From an uncultured archaeon (GTDB taxonomy: Archaea > Thermoproteota > Bathyarchaeia > Bathyarchaeales > Bathycorpusculaceae), in assembly GCA_938023865.1 (NCBI GenBank), contig CALJDG010000048.1, positions 26,515 to 90,514 of the forward strand: 64,000 bases of DNA. The letters run 5' to 3'. The position numbers were made by a program, and so were the translations under genes. Below the pieces are notes generated by a model. The model searched no databases. It was given only the letters and a program-made list of their open reading frames with translations, and had not been told where the DNA came from. Of this stretch, positions 49,584-60,190 are shown one piece after another (position 1 is the first letter of the stretch; each line of letters opens with the position of its first letter).

Positions 49584-50522
49584 TCACGGATACCTAAGCC
49601 TAATCGCCTTATGCGGGCAAGCGTCGGAACACTTTAAGCAGTAAATACATTCCGGGTCGTTGAACTTCTCCCACGGAAGCTCCAAAATTGGAACCATCAT
49701 TGGACAAGCCTTAACACATTCTCGGCATTCCCCCTTAACACATTTCACGGGGTCTCTCCGCAAGCCAAGAAAGCTAAACCTGTTCAGAAAAGCCATCATC
49801 GCGCCGTGGGGACATAAATACCTACACCATCCTCTTGGAACATAAGCCGCTAAAACAAGAACACCCACAAGAATGAATAACTGAACCCAGAAAAGCGGAG
49901 GCAAATCTAAAACCCCAGATAAAACATCCACAACCGGTCTCTCCATAATCTCGATTGAAAAACTTTGAATACCTCTCGGCAGCGTTGAAAACAAGATTTC
50001 AGCCGGACTTATAGCGGTGAATGGAGCATAGGCAAATATGCCTAACGCCCTCTCATAGTCTCTATAGGCTCCAGTAACCTTAGCTGCTGAAAAGGTTAAA
50101 CTAATGAAAAGCACGATGCCCAAAACAAAATACTTCAACCAAGTCATGTTCCTATGAGTTTTTGGAGAAACCTCTGTTTTCTTTACTTTAATAAAACTTA
50201 ATAGGTCCTGGATAAAACCGAAGGGACAAACCCAACCGCAGAGGGATTTGCCGAGCAAAACGCCTACCAACAGAAAGGATGCCACAGCAAACCATGGAAA
50301 AACAATTGGTGACCGCTCCCAGCCACTAAACATCAACTGCAGTGCTGTGAAAGCATCTCCAACTGAGTTTGGCTGGTAACCCCAAGTCCATAAAACCGGA
50401 AGCACCATTGGCAGCGAGCTCAAATTAAAAATCATCGCACTGAAAAGTATGAAGGAGAGAAACTGGATCGTTCTGCGAAGCATATTAATCTTAAGCAGAT
50501 GCTGCTGAATGCTCGCCTTCAA
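49584..50522 (-). CDS. 4Fe-4S membrane protein (NapH/polyferredoxin-like)
   Basis: 312 aa; GKSLCGWVCPFGFIQDLL, CRYLCPHGAMMAF, CVKGECRECVKACPM, CIYCLKCSDACPHKAI. Confidence 0.9.
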   Translation of the reverse strand: MKASIQQHLLKINMLRRTIQFLSFILFSAMIFNLSSLPMVLPVLWTWGYQPNSVGDAFTALQLMFSGWERSPIVFPWFAVASFLLVGVLLGKSLCGWVCPFGFIQDLLSFIKVKKTEVSPKTHRNMTWLKYFVLGIVLFISLTFSAAKVTGAYRDYERALGIFAYAPFTAISPAEILFSTLPRGIQSFSIEIMERPVVDVLSGVLDLPPLFWVQLFILVGVLVLAAYVPRGWCRYLCPHGAMMAFLNRFSFLGLRRDPVKCVKGECRECVKACPMMVPILELPWEKFNDPECIYCLKCSDACPHKAIRLRYP

Positions 50523-50568
50523 CGTTTCAGCCCCATTTTGAGTGAGATAGTTTAAGGTTTAGATTATT

Positions 50569-51936
50569 TTACTTTCCGATAACTTTAACGTTTTCCGCAA
50601 GAACCCAAGGCGCAACAAGTGAGCCAATTTTCCTTTCATTATTTGCTAAACCCGAAACATTCTTCAAAACGTCAAAAACGTTGCCAGCCAGCATGGCACC
50701 CTTAACCGGATGGACTATTCTGCCTTTCTCGATCTTCCACGCTGGAGCCGCCACAACAGAGAATTCCCCGCTTGCCGGATTGCTGCTATGTGCCCCCTGC
50801 AAGGAGTAAACAAGAAGCCCCTCATTAACCTCGCCAATAAGCTCTTCTGGAGATTTTTCCCCAGCTTCAAAGTGGAAATTTGTTGTTTCAACATTGGGTG
50901 TCGATAAATAGCCAGCCCTAAAAGCGTTTCCGGTGCTCTCCTTCCCCTCTTTATTGGCGGTATAATTATCATATATAAAACTGCGCAAAAAGCCCCTCTC
51001 TATTATAAGAGTTTTCTGCTGTGGGACTCCTTCACCGTCAAACCTCCACGTACGTAACCCACCTTCAAGTAGGCCATCGTCATATATCGTTACGACCTCG
51101 GAGGCAACTTTTTCGCCAATCTTATTTTTAAGAGCCGACTGGTTTCGCTGCATGTAATCTGCTTTAACCGCGTCCATCAAAGTGTAATGGAGCAGCTGCT
51201 GCAAGGCAAAATGAGCAAAAATAATCTTCAGATTTCTTGTCTCTATCTGTTTGGCTCTTAACGCCAAAGCCGCAAGACGAGCGGCTTCTCTCCCCACCCA
51301 CTCGGGATCTATTTTATAAATTCTTTCGGCATTGAATTCAAAACATACAGGTGTTACCTCGCCACCTTCATGAGCTACGGTTGCCAAACTGCATTCAATG
51401 ACCGTTCCCCGATCGAAACCTGACACACCATTTGAGTTTACAATGGCCATAGAGAGAGAAGAGGCCCCGACACCGCCTTCTATTGGAAAGACGCGTTCGT
51501 CTGTCTTTTCGGCAGCCTCCAACATTAAAGAAGAAAGCCTAACCAGATCCTCCGACGAGGATTCGCAAACGGCACTATCAAATGTGCCTCTCACATTGGC
51601 GCATAGTTTTCTCGAGGGGAAACCTTTCCAATCTTTGTCTGGTTTACTTGCCCTTGCAGATTTCAAAGATTTTTGGATCACCTCCTCAATTGCCGCTTTA
51701 CTTCCAACAATGTTTGTGTAGGAAAAACCGATGGCCTTACTAACAACCGTTCTAACTCCTAGACCTTGGTCGATTATTCTTGAACTTTTTGCAATCTGTC
51801 CTCTTTCAATGGCGACAGTTTTTGTTAAACCCTCGTATGCGAAGACTTCAGCCTCATCAGCTCCATGTTTAAGAGCAAAATTCACAGCAGCCTCAGCCAA
51901 ACTGATAGTTTCTTCTGGGTTAAGCGCTACCACCAA
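50569..51936 (-). CDS. pmbA: TldE/PmbA-like metalloprotease family protein
   Basis: 455 aa; TldD/PmbA fold, lacks the HEXXXH seen in its neighbour. Confidence 0.92.
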   Translation of the reverse strand: MVVALNPEETISLAEAAVNFALKHGADEAEVFAYEGLTKTVAIERGQIAKSSRIIDQGLGVRTVVSKAIGFSYTNIVGSKAAIEEVIQKSLKSARASKPDKDWKGFPSRKLCANVRGTFDSAVCESSSEDLVRLSSLMLEAAEKTDERVFPIEGGVGASSLSMAIVNSNGVSGFDRGTVIECSLATVAHEGGEVTPVCFEFNAERIYKIDPEWVGREAARLAALALRAKQIETRNLKIIFAHFALQQLLHYTLMDAVKADYMQRNQSALKNKIGEKVASEVVTIYDDGLLEGGLRTWRFDGEGVPQQKTLIIERGFLRSFIYDNYTANKEGKESTGNAFRAGYLSTPNVETTNFHFEAGEKSPEELIGEVNEGLLVYSLQGAHSSNPASGEFSVVAAPAWKIEKGRIVHPVKGAMLAGNVFDVLKNVSGLANNERKIGSLVAPWVLAENVKVIGK

Positions 51937-53347
51937 CGAGCACCCCCTTTACTCTTATGTGAGGACCCCCATCGCAAACAAAAGCTGTTTGACCCTTACC
52001 GCACCTTCCAGGCCAAAGCTCAAAATCCTTTCCAACAGCATCCACCTTATACAAAGTTTCAAGTGTATTACCGCTTATTGAAGCGTTACGCACTGGTTCG
52101 CCAATTTCACCCTTAACTATTTCATAGCCCTCTTGAATTCCAACCTGAAAAGTGCCGTCCAGGTTTGCTTGCCCGCCTCGAAAGCTTTTGAAGTAATACC
52201 CAAATTTTACGCCTTCAATAAGTTCTTCAAAAGATTGATCTTTCGGAGCTAGGAAAGTGTTTCGCATCCGTACTATTGGCTCCACGCGGAAGTCTTCAGC
52301 CCTCGCATTGCCTGTTAGCTTAGCATTAAATTTTTGTGCTGTTTCACGATTATGCATGAGCCCAACAACAAAGCCACCCTTGACTAGCTGCGTTTTTTGA
52401 GCTGGTACACCCTCGTCATCATATTTAAAAGAGCCAAAAGCTCCCTCAATGGTTCCATCGTCATAAATGGTGACAGCTTCAGAAGCCACTTTCTTTCTAA
52501 GCTTGTTCATGAGAACAGAGCCTGACATGGTTAGATCAGCCTCAGCCAGATGACCAAAAGCCTCGTGGATAAAAACCCCGACAACGTTTGGACCTAAAAC
52601 CACGGGGAAAGTTCCGCCTTTTGGAGCCTTTGCCTTTAATTGCTTGATAGCCCTTTTTGCAACTCTTTCCCCGATAATCTCTGGGGCCTCGATATCAAAG
52701 ACTTCAAAGCCGCTTGTTGAGCCCACTTCTTCGCGGCTAAATGCGAAAACTTCTCCTTCTTTTGCAGTAGCGAGAATTCTTGACCAAACATACAGTTTAT
52801 CTTGCCCAATGAAAGAGCCTTCATTATTCAAGAAATAGCTTGTTCCAACAATGTCTAGATAGTCTATCGTGCAGCTTTTAACTCGCTGATCATACTCCAA
52901 GACTGTTTCTGCGATAGTTGAAGCTGTTCTTATCTTATCTTCTATGGAGATTTTTGAGGGGTCTTTTTTGGGCTTTACAAAAACACGATCTTCAAAGGCT
53001 TTACTTTCAATAAGCTTTATTGGATTTTTAATTTTCTGGCTGGCTGCTTTAGCCATTTTGCAAGCTTCAGAAACAACATCCATCAAAACTTCAGCATCAA
53101 GCGAGTATGAAGATGCAAAACCCCACGCACCATTAACGAGCACCCTTAAAGCGGCTCCATTTTCAATACCTTCTTTAGCTGCTTCAACTCTTTCCTCCTT
53201 GATGGTAAGCATAGTCTTGAAAAGTTTCTGTACACGAACCTCTACATAATCAGCGGCAAACTTATCGACAGCTGCATTAACGACTTTGGCTATAGTATCT
53301 TCCAAAACACTCCTTCCTTGTGCAGGGTCTATAGAGGATGTAATCAC
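51920..53347 (-). CDS. tldD: TldD metalloprotease
   Basis: 475 aa; [22 protein letters not shown] (HEXXXH), [13 protein letters not shown]. Confidence 0.95.
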   Translation of the reverse strand: MITSSIDPAQGRSVLEDTIAKVVNAAVDKFAADYVEVRVQKLFKTMLTIKEERVEAAKEGIENGAALRVLVNGAWGFASSYSLDAEVLMDVVSEACKMAKAASQKIKNPIKLIESKAFEDRVFVKPKKDPSKISIEDKIRTASTIAETVLEYDQRVKSCTIDYLDIVGTSYFLNNEGSFIGQDKLYVWSRILATAKEGEVFAFSREEVGSTSGFEVFDIEAPEIIGERVAKRAIKQLKAKAPKGGTFPVVLGPNVVGVFIHEAFGHLAEADLTMSGSVLMNKLRKKVASEAVTIYDDGTIEGAFGSFKYDDEGVPAQKTQLVKGGFVVGLMHNRETAQKFNAKLTGNARAEDFRVEPIVRMRNTFLAPKDQSFEELIEGVKFGYYFKSFRGGQANLDGTFQVGIQEGYEIVKGEIGEPVRNASISGNTLETLYKVDAVGKDFELWPGRCGKGQTAFVCDGGPHIRVKGVLVGGSA

Positions 53348-53408
53348 GAAAATGCCATTAATAAAAATTGTTAATAGAATAATCGTTTGGTGAGTTGAAT
53401 TTTACGCC

Positions 53409-53750
53409 TTACGCATGAGAAGCTTCACTTGGCTTGCAAAGTCTCTTTCTCGCAGGTTCTTCAAACTCTATTCGACGGAGTAGCCCGTAACTTGAGTAGA
53501 TATCTTCCAAAATTTTCCGCTCAACGACATAAGCTCCAGACCTTAGGAATTCCTCAAGTCCTTTCGCAAATAAATCGATCTTATCAGCAATTTCATTTGA
53601 TTTAACCGAATAGTTGCTCTCTAAATAACGATAGATTAGGCGTGTGGCCTCGTCGCCGAAGATTTGTCTCATGATACGGTCGATTATCTTACAGATTTTA
53701 TCATTTTCTCTTGGCATTAGCTGGTTTATTGTAGTGTTCATCGACATCAA
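53409..53750 (-). CDS. Hypothetical helical protein (possibly NitrOD5-like)
   Basis: 113 aa; IFGDEATRLIYRYLESNYSVKSNEIADKIDLFAKGLEEFLRSGAYVVERKILEDIYSSY. Confidence 0.5.
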   Translation of the reverse strand: MMSMNTTINQLMPRENDKICKIIDRIMRQIFGDEATRLIYRYLESNYSVKSNEIADKIDLFAKGLEEFLRSGAYVVERKILEDIYSSYGLLRRIEFEEPARKRLCKPSEASHA

Positions 53751-53833
53751 AGTATCGTGTGTATTCCGACTTAATAAGCTTTGCCGTTTACACGTCTAAC
53801 ACATATACACAACAAAAACATAAACAAAAACTG

Positions 53834-55123
53834 TTACATGAAATCAGTAAGATTCAACTGTTGAACTTTTCCCGAATTACTCTTCACAGAAATCGCCTCA
53901 TCGCCGAAAATAATTGGACGGCCATAAACCCCATCGTATCCGGGCACCACCTTGATTCTATCTTCTCTAACCAGGATTATTGCCTCTGCAACTCTCTCAT
54001 AAACAATTGATTGCAAAGCATCCCTCGACACGTCAATTAATACGGAATATTCGTCTCTAAACTTTTCCACCAACTTATTGTAAATGCTCCAAACCTGCTG
54101 TGAAGAGGGAGAATCGACCTTTAAAACAGTTGCAATGATCTCTGACAGAGGAAGCAAATGCAAATATCCTATAGCATTTTCAGGCTTAAACCCAGTTGGG
54201 CGATCTGCAAGCTCCTCAACCCTTTGCTCAACGCCCTTAGTTAATTTTTTGCGGCAAACAGGACAAATGTTGCCGAGCTTGATAGCTTCTCTCGGCGAAA
54301 GTGAAACATTACAGTTTCTATGTCCAGTCCAGTGGTACTTTCCATAAGCGGGGTCTGTTTCAACCGTAAACTTGAACTTTGCCTTGTCCTTATTTTTGAT
54401 GGCATCTACAATTTTCCAATAGCTTGGGCTCTTCAACTCGAAAACATTAGCCTCCCTTCCCATCCTCCATGGCCAGAAGCTGTGACTGTCGCTGTTTGAG
54501 ACTAATGCGAACTTATCAAGTTTGCTTAGGCGCCAATTCATGAGCGGATCTGAAGATAACCCTGTTTCGAGGGCGTAAATGTACTTGGTCATGTCTTGAT
54601 AGCAGTCTTCTACATTATCGAAGCCACTAAAAGCGCCGAATATGCTGAACCAAGGTGTCCAAGCATGGGCTGGAAAAACCATGTTATCCTTTGAAACTTC
54701 CATAACCTCTTCAACGAGTTGTGGAGCAGACATGTCGAGGGTTGGTCGTCCATCAACCGATAAATCACCATACTTTGCAAGGCGCTCGTTTATTTGAACT
54801 GCAGTTTCCATGCTTGGTGTCAGTATAACGTGGTGAATCTTTTTTACCTCATTTTCAAAAGCGAATATTGTGCTGACCTCAGTTGTTACCATAAAATATA
54901 TCGAAAAATCTGGATTCCTGGCAACTTTATATAGTCCAGTTCCAGCCTCTTCCACTAGTGCCTCTTGCAGTTCCTTGATCCATTTAGGATGGGTGAAATC
55001 TCCTGTGCCAACAAGGTTTAAGCCTTTAATTTTGGCGAAACGGGCAATTTCTTCAATGCTCATTTTCTGGCTTGTGGCACGACTATAACGCCCATGAATA
55101 TGGAGATCTGCTATAACCCTCAT
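53834..55123 (-). CDS. nucQ: Endonuclease Q (PHP-domain DNA repair nuclease)
   Basis: 429 aa; VIADLHIHGRYSRATSQKM, VGTGDFTHPKW, PAHAWTPWFSIFGAFSGFD, NSDSHSFWPWRMGREAN, zinc-ribbon-like C...CPVCRKKL. Confidence 0.92.
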   Translation of the reverse strand: MRVIADLHIHGRYSRATSQKMSIEEIARFAKIKGLNLVGTGDFTHPKWIKELQEALVEEAGTGLYKVARNPDFSIYFMVTTEVSTIFAFENEVKKIHHVILTPSMETAVQINERLAKYGDLSVDGRPTLDMSAPQLVEEVMEVSKDNMVFPAHAWTPWFSIFGAFSGFDNVEDCYQDMTKYIYALETGLSSDPLMNWRLSKLDKFALVSNSDSHSFWPWRMGREANVFELKSPSYWKIVDAIKNKDKAKFKFTVETDPAYGKYHWTGHRNCNVSLSPREAIKLGNICPVCRKKLTKGVEQRVEELADRPTGFKPENAIGYLHLLPLSEIIATVLKVDSPSSQQVWSIYNKLVEKFRDEYSVLIDVSRDALQSIVYERVAEAIILVREDRIKVVPGYDGVYGRPIIFGDEAISVKSNSGKVQQLNLTDFM

Positions 55124-55225
55124 TGTTCTCGTTAAACATCATAGTGCTTAATGCTTAAGTTATTTGCGGAAGTCAGCAAAGCGCCCTATCCCCTACAGAT
55201 TAGTCCGTTGGTATATGCCTAATAC

Positions 55226-55825
55226 TCATGGATCGCAGAGGCTTGCATAAAGCATGAAGAAAGGTCGAATTTGCATTAGAAACTTTACAGAATTGATTGA
55301 AAAGCTGCCACTTAGTAGCGATTCATCGCCAGATGCGATCCAGTTTTTAATAACCTTGATAGCTTCGCTTAAATTGTTAACTATCATATCTGGTTCAGCC
55401 TCGGATGATAATTTTTGGGCTTTTCTGTCTCTTTCGAGGAAAAATGCGCGCATACCCACCTTTTGTGAAAGAGAATGTCAACATCCTTTTCGTTTCCTAT
55501 TATAACGGCTTGTTCTAGTTTTATCTTCAAAGGTTTTGAGGGCTTCCTGATAAATTTTGGGATTAGATTTTTCGCAGTGAAATGTGAATGCGTCGACTAA
55601 CAAGTCTACTTTGTCAATGATTGATTTTAACGCCTTTATATACATAAATTTAGCTATAAACGCGACAATCGCTGTTTTAAGTCGCAGCATTTTTGCCATG
55701 TTAAAGGCGTCCGGAACATCTGTGTAAAGCTTCCAGTTTTGGTTTTCGTAAAGGCTACTCCACTCATTAATGGTTTTGTTATCTATATTCACGCCTAACC
55801 TATTGCAAATCTGCCTAAGCCACAT
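55226..55825 (-). pseudogene. Degraded HAD-superfamily hydrolase-like gene
   Basis: DLLVDAFTFHCEKSNPKIYQEALK in one frame, PLKIKLEQAVIIGNEKDVDILFHK in a second, VGMRAFFLERDRKAQ in a third; upstream FVDYPKFE*WDMWLRQ has an in-frame stop. Confidence 0.7.
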
Positions 55826-56118
55826 GTCCCACTATTCAAATTTTGGATAATCAACAAAAGACACATGGTGCCAAGCAGCATCCAAAGCTTGAGGATAAAC
55901 CTTATAGCCGCGGGATACAGGAAAGTCCGAAACAAAGCGACCGCTCAAAGGCTTTTTTAGAAAAAGCCACAGTGCCGCATAAATCGAAGAAAACGGCGTT
56001 TAATCTCATAAAAACAATTTTACGTACAAGAGAATATAAAGATGCCTAAACATGAGGAATACAGCTTGCGTTTCAAAATGGTTTATAGGACGCTGACGAA
56101 ACTTTGAATTAGATAATT

Positions 56119-57240
56119 ATGAAAATGGGCTTTATTGTTAATCCGATTGCTGGCATGGGTGGAAGGGTTGGGCTTAAAGGGACAGATGGCGTTTTAGAAG
56201 AGGCTATTGCAAGAGGGGCTAAACCGGTATCTCCAAAAAGGGCCGTGGAGTTCCTTCAGGAACTTAAGGAAAGCACAAATGGAAACTTCATTAGGATAAT
56301 AACATGTCCCGATGTTATGGGCGAAGAGGAGGCAAAAGAAGCAAGCGTTGCCGCCGAGATTTTGCCCATGAAAATTGGAACGAAGACAACGGCAGAAGAT
56401 ACAAAAAAGGCTGTGGAGCTTTTGGCTGAGGCAAAAGTAGACCTCATAGTTTTTGTTGGTGGAGATGGCACGGCGAAGGACATCCTCGACGCTATGAAAA
56501 AGAAGCGTGTTGAACTGCCGGTTTTGGGGATTCCTTCAGGCGTGAAAATGTATAGCGGTGTTTTTGCCGTCAACCCGTCAGACGCCGTTGAGGTTATCTT
56601 AGCCTATGCAAGAAGCGAAGCGGAAACGACTGAGTTTGAAGTTATGGATGCCGATGAAACCGCCATAAGAAGCGACACTTTCGCTGTTAGGCTTTACGGC
56701 TTTTTGAAGGGACCCTTCCTACCTATGAGGATTCAAGGAAGTAAACAGGTCAGCCCAGAAACGGTAGATGAAAAAGAGAATCAGATGGCAATAGCCAAAT
56801 CAATAATTGAGGAAATGCAGCCTAACGCCACCTACATCCTCGGACCAGGAACAACCGTGAAATGCATAGCCGAGCTACTTGGCGTTTCCAAAACAGTATT
56901 GGGTGTTGACATATACAAAAACGGCAAAATCGTATTGGACGTAGACGAGAAGAAGATTTTAGAAAACATTGAAGACTGGCAGAATACTTGGGTAATTTTG
57001 TCGCCAATAGGGCGACAAGGCATCCTTTTAGGCAGGGGAAACCAGCAGATAAGCCCAGAAATCATAAAACGCATTGGAAAAAACAAGATAATCGTCGCTG
57101 CCACGAAAAGTAAGCTCCGCGACATAGAAGGCGGAATCTTAAGAGTTGACACCGGGGATGTGGAAACAGACAACATGCTTAGAGGATATATAAAGGTGGT
57201 TACGGATTACCGAGAATGGCGCCTTATGCCAGTAAAATGA
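56119..57240 (+). CDS. ATP-NAD kinase (AcoX-like) family protein
   Basis: 373 aa; GFIVNPIAGMGGRVGLKGTDG, LIVFVGGDGTAKDILDAM, LGIPSGVKMYSGVFA. Confidence 0.93.
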   Translation: MKMGFIVNPIAGMGGRVGLKGTDGVLEEAIARGAKPVSPKRAVEFLQELKESTNGNFIRIITCPDVMGEEEAKEASVAAEILPMKIGTKTTAEDTKKAVELLAEAKVDLIVFVGGDGTAKDILDAMKKKRVELPVLGIPSGVKMYSGVFAVNPSDAVEVILAYARSEAETTEFEVMDADETAIRSDTFAVRLYGFLKGPFLPMRIQGSKQVSPETVDEKENQMAIAKSIIEEMQPNATYILGPGTTVKCIAELLGVSKTVLGVDIYKNGKIVLDVDEKKILENIEDWQNTWVILSPIGRQGILLGRGNQQISPEIIKRIGKNKIIVAATKSKLRDIEGGILRVDTGDVETDNMLRGYIKVVTDYREWRLMPVK

Positions 57241-58488
57241 CTAGGCACCGAACTTTTTAACCTTGCCGATCAAATTCATCAGAATTGGCATTAAGTCTCT
57301 CCCTCTTATCCTTCCTAAACCGCCTATTGCACATGCCCTCTCGCTAAATTCTTCAACGTCGTCGCTGCGCACATATGGACCCATTACGGCTACTGGGACT
57401 GGGTCGCCTTCATGATTCCCTGTTATGCATGATGTTGTATGATCAGCCGTTAAAGCTACATAGGTTTCACTTAAATCAACCTTGTTAAGTATGTAGGAAA
57501 GCATTCGGTCAATTTTCCCGATAACCTCAACCTTCTGCCTAATATTTCCATCGTGACTAGCAACATCCGGAGCCTTCACATGCAACAATACCAAATCATT
57601 ATCATCCAACGCTTGAACAGCAGCCTTCGCCTTAGCAATGTAGTCTGTCTGCGGAGTCCCAGTGGCACCCTTAACGGTTAATAGTTGCATGTCAGCAGCC
57701 CTACAAACGCCGCGAATCAGCGAGGTTGCAGCTACACAAACAGCCCTAACACCGTAAATCTCGCTGAGAAACTTAATTTTTGGCAAGGTGCCAGCTCCCC
57801 TAACTAGAATGGCGTTTGCCGGGGACAGTCCTCGTGCAACCCTTTCCTTATTTACTGGGTGCCCCTTCAGGATTTCATGAAATTTCTGTATAAGCTCGTT
57901 GAGGATTTTTGCGGTATGCTTTGCTTCAGGACTGCCATCTAATGGTTTAACTTCCAAAACTTTTTCTCCAACAACTCCAGGGTCGGAGTCGCTAATAGCT
58001 CGTGAGAGTTTTGAACCGCGTAGGACGAGAACCCCACGATGTTGAACTGTATTGGCAAATAGAAATTTAACGGAAGTTTCTGAAAGCTTAATTTTTTGGA
58101 GGCTTTCAGCAAGTTTGAAAGCGTCAGAATTGGCTATTCTTCCAGCCCTCCTATCTAAAACTACAAGGTTCTCGTTCACCGTCGCGAAATTGACCCTGAA
58201 ACAGACGTCTCCTTTCATAACGTTTATTCCAGACCCCAACGCTTCGAAAGCACCTCTACCTGAGTACACTTCAAAAGCGTCGTAACCTAGAAGCGCGAGT
58301 GTAGCGGTGTCGCTTCCCGGTGGAACACCTGGTGCTATTGGGTCCATTATTCCGCAAATTCCAACGCTGGCCATGTGATTCATTGAGGGCTTTCGTGCAA
58401 CCTCCAGTGGGGTTTTCCAGCCCAGTTCTTTTAATGGTCTATCAGCCATCCCATCTCCGATTATAAGGAGAACTTTCAATTCGACCAT
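57241..58488 (-). CDS. apgM: 2,3-bisphosphoglycerate-independent phosphoglycerate mutase, archaeal type
   Basis: 415 aa; IIGDGMADRPLKELGWKTPLEVA, PGSDTATLALLGYD, LLHVKAPDVASHDGN, ALTADHTTSCITGNHEGDPVP. Confidence 0.96.
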   Translation of the reverse strand: MVELKVLLIIGDGMADRPLKELGWKTPLEVARKPSMNHMASVGICGIMDPIAPGVPPGSDTATLALLGYDAFEVYSGRGAFEALGSGINVMKGDVCFRVNFATVNENLVVLDRRAGRIANSDAFKLAESLQKIKLSETSVKFLFANTVQHRGVLVLRGSKLSRAISDSDPGVVGEKVLEVKPLDGSPEAKHTAKILNELIQKFHEILKGHPVNKERVARGLSPANAILVRGAGTLPKIKFLSEIYGVRAVCVAATSLIRGVCRAADMQLLTVKGATGTPQTDYIAKAKAAVQALDDNDLVLLHVKAPDVASHDGNIRQKVEVIGKIDRMLSYILNKVDLSETYVALTADHTTSCITGNHEGDPVPVAVMGPYVRSDDVEEFSERACAIGGLGRIRGRDLMPILMNLIGKVKKFGA

Positions 58489-58567
58489 CTTTCAAGCATG
58501 CTTACATTCTTAATTTGTTGGTAACGGTTAAAACACTTACCATTAGCTTTTGCTAGTCGAAAGAAAC

Positions 58568-58723
58568 TTTAAATAATCTGATTGCGTTTTTAGGATGCGA
58601 GTGGTTTAAAATGGGCGATTACGTTCCACCTTGCTAAACTTCTCCGAAAAGCGCCCAGCATAAAAACTAGCTTCGCACTAAAATTATATTCAACAAACAA
58701 CCAGAAGCAGAGGAGAGGATAAA
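58568..58723 (+). promoter_or_regulatory. proS leader: TATA-like box, 8-codon uORF (58611-58637, MGDYVPPC*), potential hairpin
   Basis: TTTAAATAAT near 58568-58577; GTGGTTTAAAATGGGCGATTACGTTCCACCTTGCTAAAC; TGGGCG (58612-58617) pairs with CGCCCA (58652-58657). Confidence 0.5.
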
Positions 58724-60166
58724 ATGTCAGATTTAGGAATAACTGTCAAAAAGTCTGAGGACTTTTCCGAATGGTACACTCAAGTTGTGCTGAAATCTGG
58801 CCTCGCAGATTATGCGCCGATAAAAGGATGTATGATCTTCAGAGAGCTTTCATATGCCATATGGGAGAGAATCCAAGAAATCTTCAATGAGAAAATAAAG
58901 CGGACTGGACATAGAAACGTGTACTTTCCCCTCTTCATACCTGAGAGCTTTCTAAAGAAGGAGGCGGAACACTTCGCTGGCTTTGTACCAGAGGTTGCAT
59001 GGATAACTATTGGCGGGGATACACCATTAGAAGAGAAACTCGCCATAAGACCAACATCAGAAACAATAATTTACGCGACATACGCTAAATGGATCAGAAG
59101 TTGGAGAGACCTACCGATCAAGCTGAATCAATGGTGCAGTGTCGTAAGGTGGGAGACAAAAGCCACTAAACTTTTCCTCAGAACGAGGGAATTCTTGTGG
59201 CAGGAGGGACACACAGCCCACGCGACAAAGGAAGAGGCAGATAAAGAAGTTATGGAAATTCTTAACGAATACAAAGACTTGATGGAAAATTACTTGGCTA
59301 TTCCAGTGCTGGTCGGCATAAAAACTGAAAGCGAAAAGTTTGCTGGAGCCCTTTACACAACAACGTTGGAAGCCATAATGCCAGATGGTAAAGCACTGCA
59401 AATGGGTACATCCCACAATCTTGGACAAAACTTCTCAAAAGTTTTTGACATCAAATTCATAGGCGAGGACGAAAGGGAACATTATGTTTGGCAAACTTCG
59501 TGGGGCATATCAACACGGATTATAGGTGCATTAGTCATGGTTCACGGCGACGACAAAGGACTCATCATACCGCCAAGAATAGCCCCAATACAAGCCGTGA
59601 TAATTCCCATACCTTATAAAGAAGCTGACACAAGCGCAATATTCACAAAAGCAAGAGAAATCCATGAAAAACTACAAGAGGCAGGAATTTCCACGATCTT
59701 TGATGACAGGAAAGAGTATACTCCAGGATGGAAGTTTAACGACTGGGAGCTAAAAGGCGTGCCGCTGCGAATTGAGATAGGACCAAGAGACGTGAAACAA
59801 AGACAAGTAACAATTGCGAGGAGGGACACGCCTGAAAAACAAGTTGTAAAAGAAGAGAAACTCATTGAAACAGTGCAACAACTTTTAGAGGCAATCCAGA
59901 TCAACCTATTCAGCAAAGCCAAAAAGTTCTTGGAAGAGATGATAACTCCAGTAAAAGCTTACGACGATTTCAAACAAGTTTTAAAGGAAAAAGGCGGATT
60001 CATAAAGGCTTCATGGTGCGGTAGCCAAGAATGTGAGGGAAAAATAAAGGAGGAGACAAGCGCAACCATCAGGCTTATCCCGTTTGAAAAGGAAGAACCA
60101 TCCTCCAACTGCATTTACTGCGGAGAGAGAGCGAAAGAGGTGGTTTACTTCGCCAAACCATACTAG
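58724..60166 (+). CDS. proS: Prolyl-tRNA synthetase (archaeal/eukaryotic type)
   Basis: 480 aa; FSEWYTQVVLKSGLADYAPIKGCMIFR, LAIRPTSETIIYATYAKWIRSWRDLPIKLNQWCSVVRWE, FLRTREFLWQEGHTAHAT, SAMGTSHNLG-like QMGTSHNLGQNFSKVF. Confidence 0.97.
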   Translation: MSDLGITVKKSEDFSEWYTQVVLKSGLADYAPIKGCMIFRELSYAIWERIQEIFNEKIKRTGHRNVYFPLFIPESFLKKEAEHFAGFVPEVAWITIGGDTPLEEKLAIRPTSETIIYATYAKWIRSWRDLPIKLNQWCSVVRWETKATKLFLRTREFLWQEGHTAHATKEEADKEVMEILNEYKDLMENYLAIPVLVGIKTESEKFAGALYTTTLEAIMPDGKALQMGTSHNLGQNFSKVFDIKFIGEDEREHYVWQTSWGISTRIIGALVMVHGDDKGLIIPPRIAPIQAVIIPIPYKEADTSAIFTKAREIHEKLQEAGISTIFDDRKEYTPGWKFNDWELKGVPLRIEIGPRDVKQRQVTIARRDTPEKQVVKEEKLIETVQQLLEAIQINLFSKAKKFLEEMITPVKAYDDFKQVLKEKGGFIKASWCGSQECEGKIKEETSATIRLIPFEKEEPSSNCIYCGERAKEVVYFAKPY

Positions 60167-60190
60167 TGTGCACAAACTAAAACTGCTTGG

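Noticed and set aside
55843-56049. 68-aa plus-strand ORF MDNQQKTHGAKQHPK...
   Set aside because: Low-complexity charged sequence beside a decayed gene, no RBS seen and no recognisable family.
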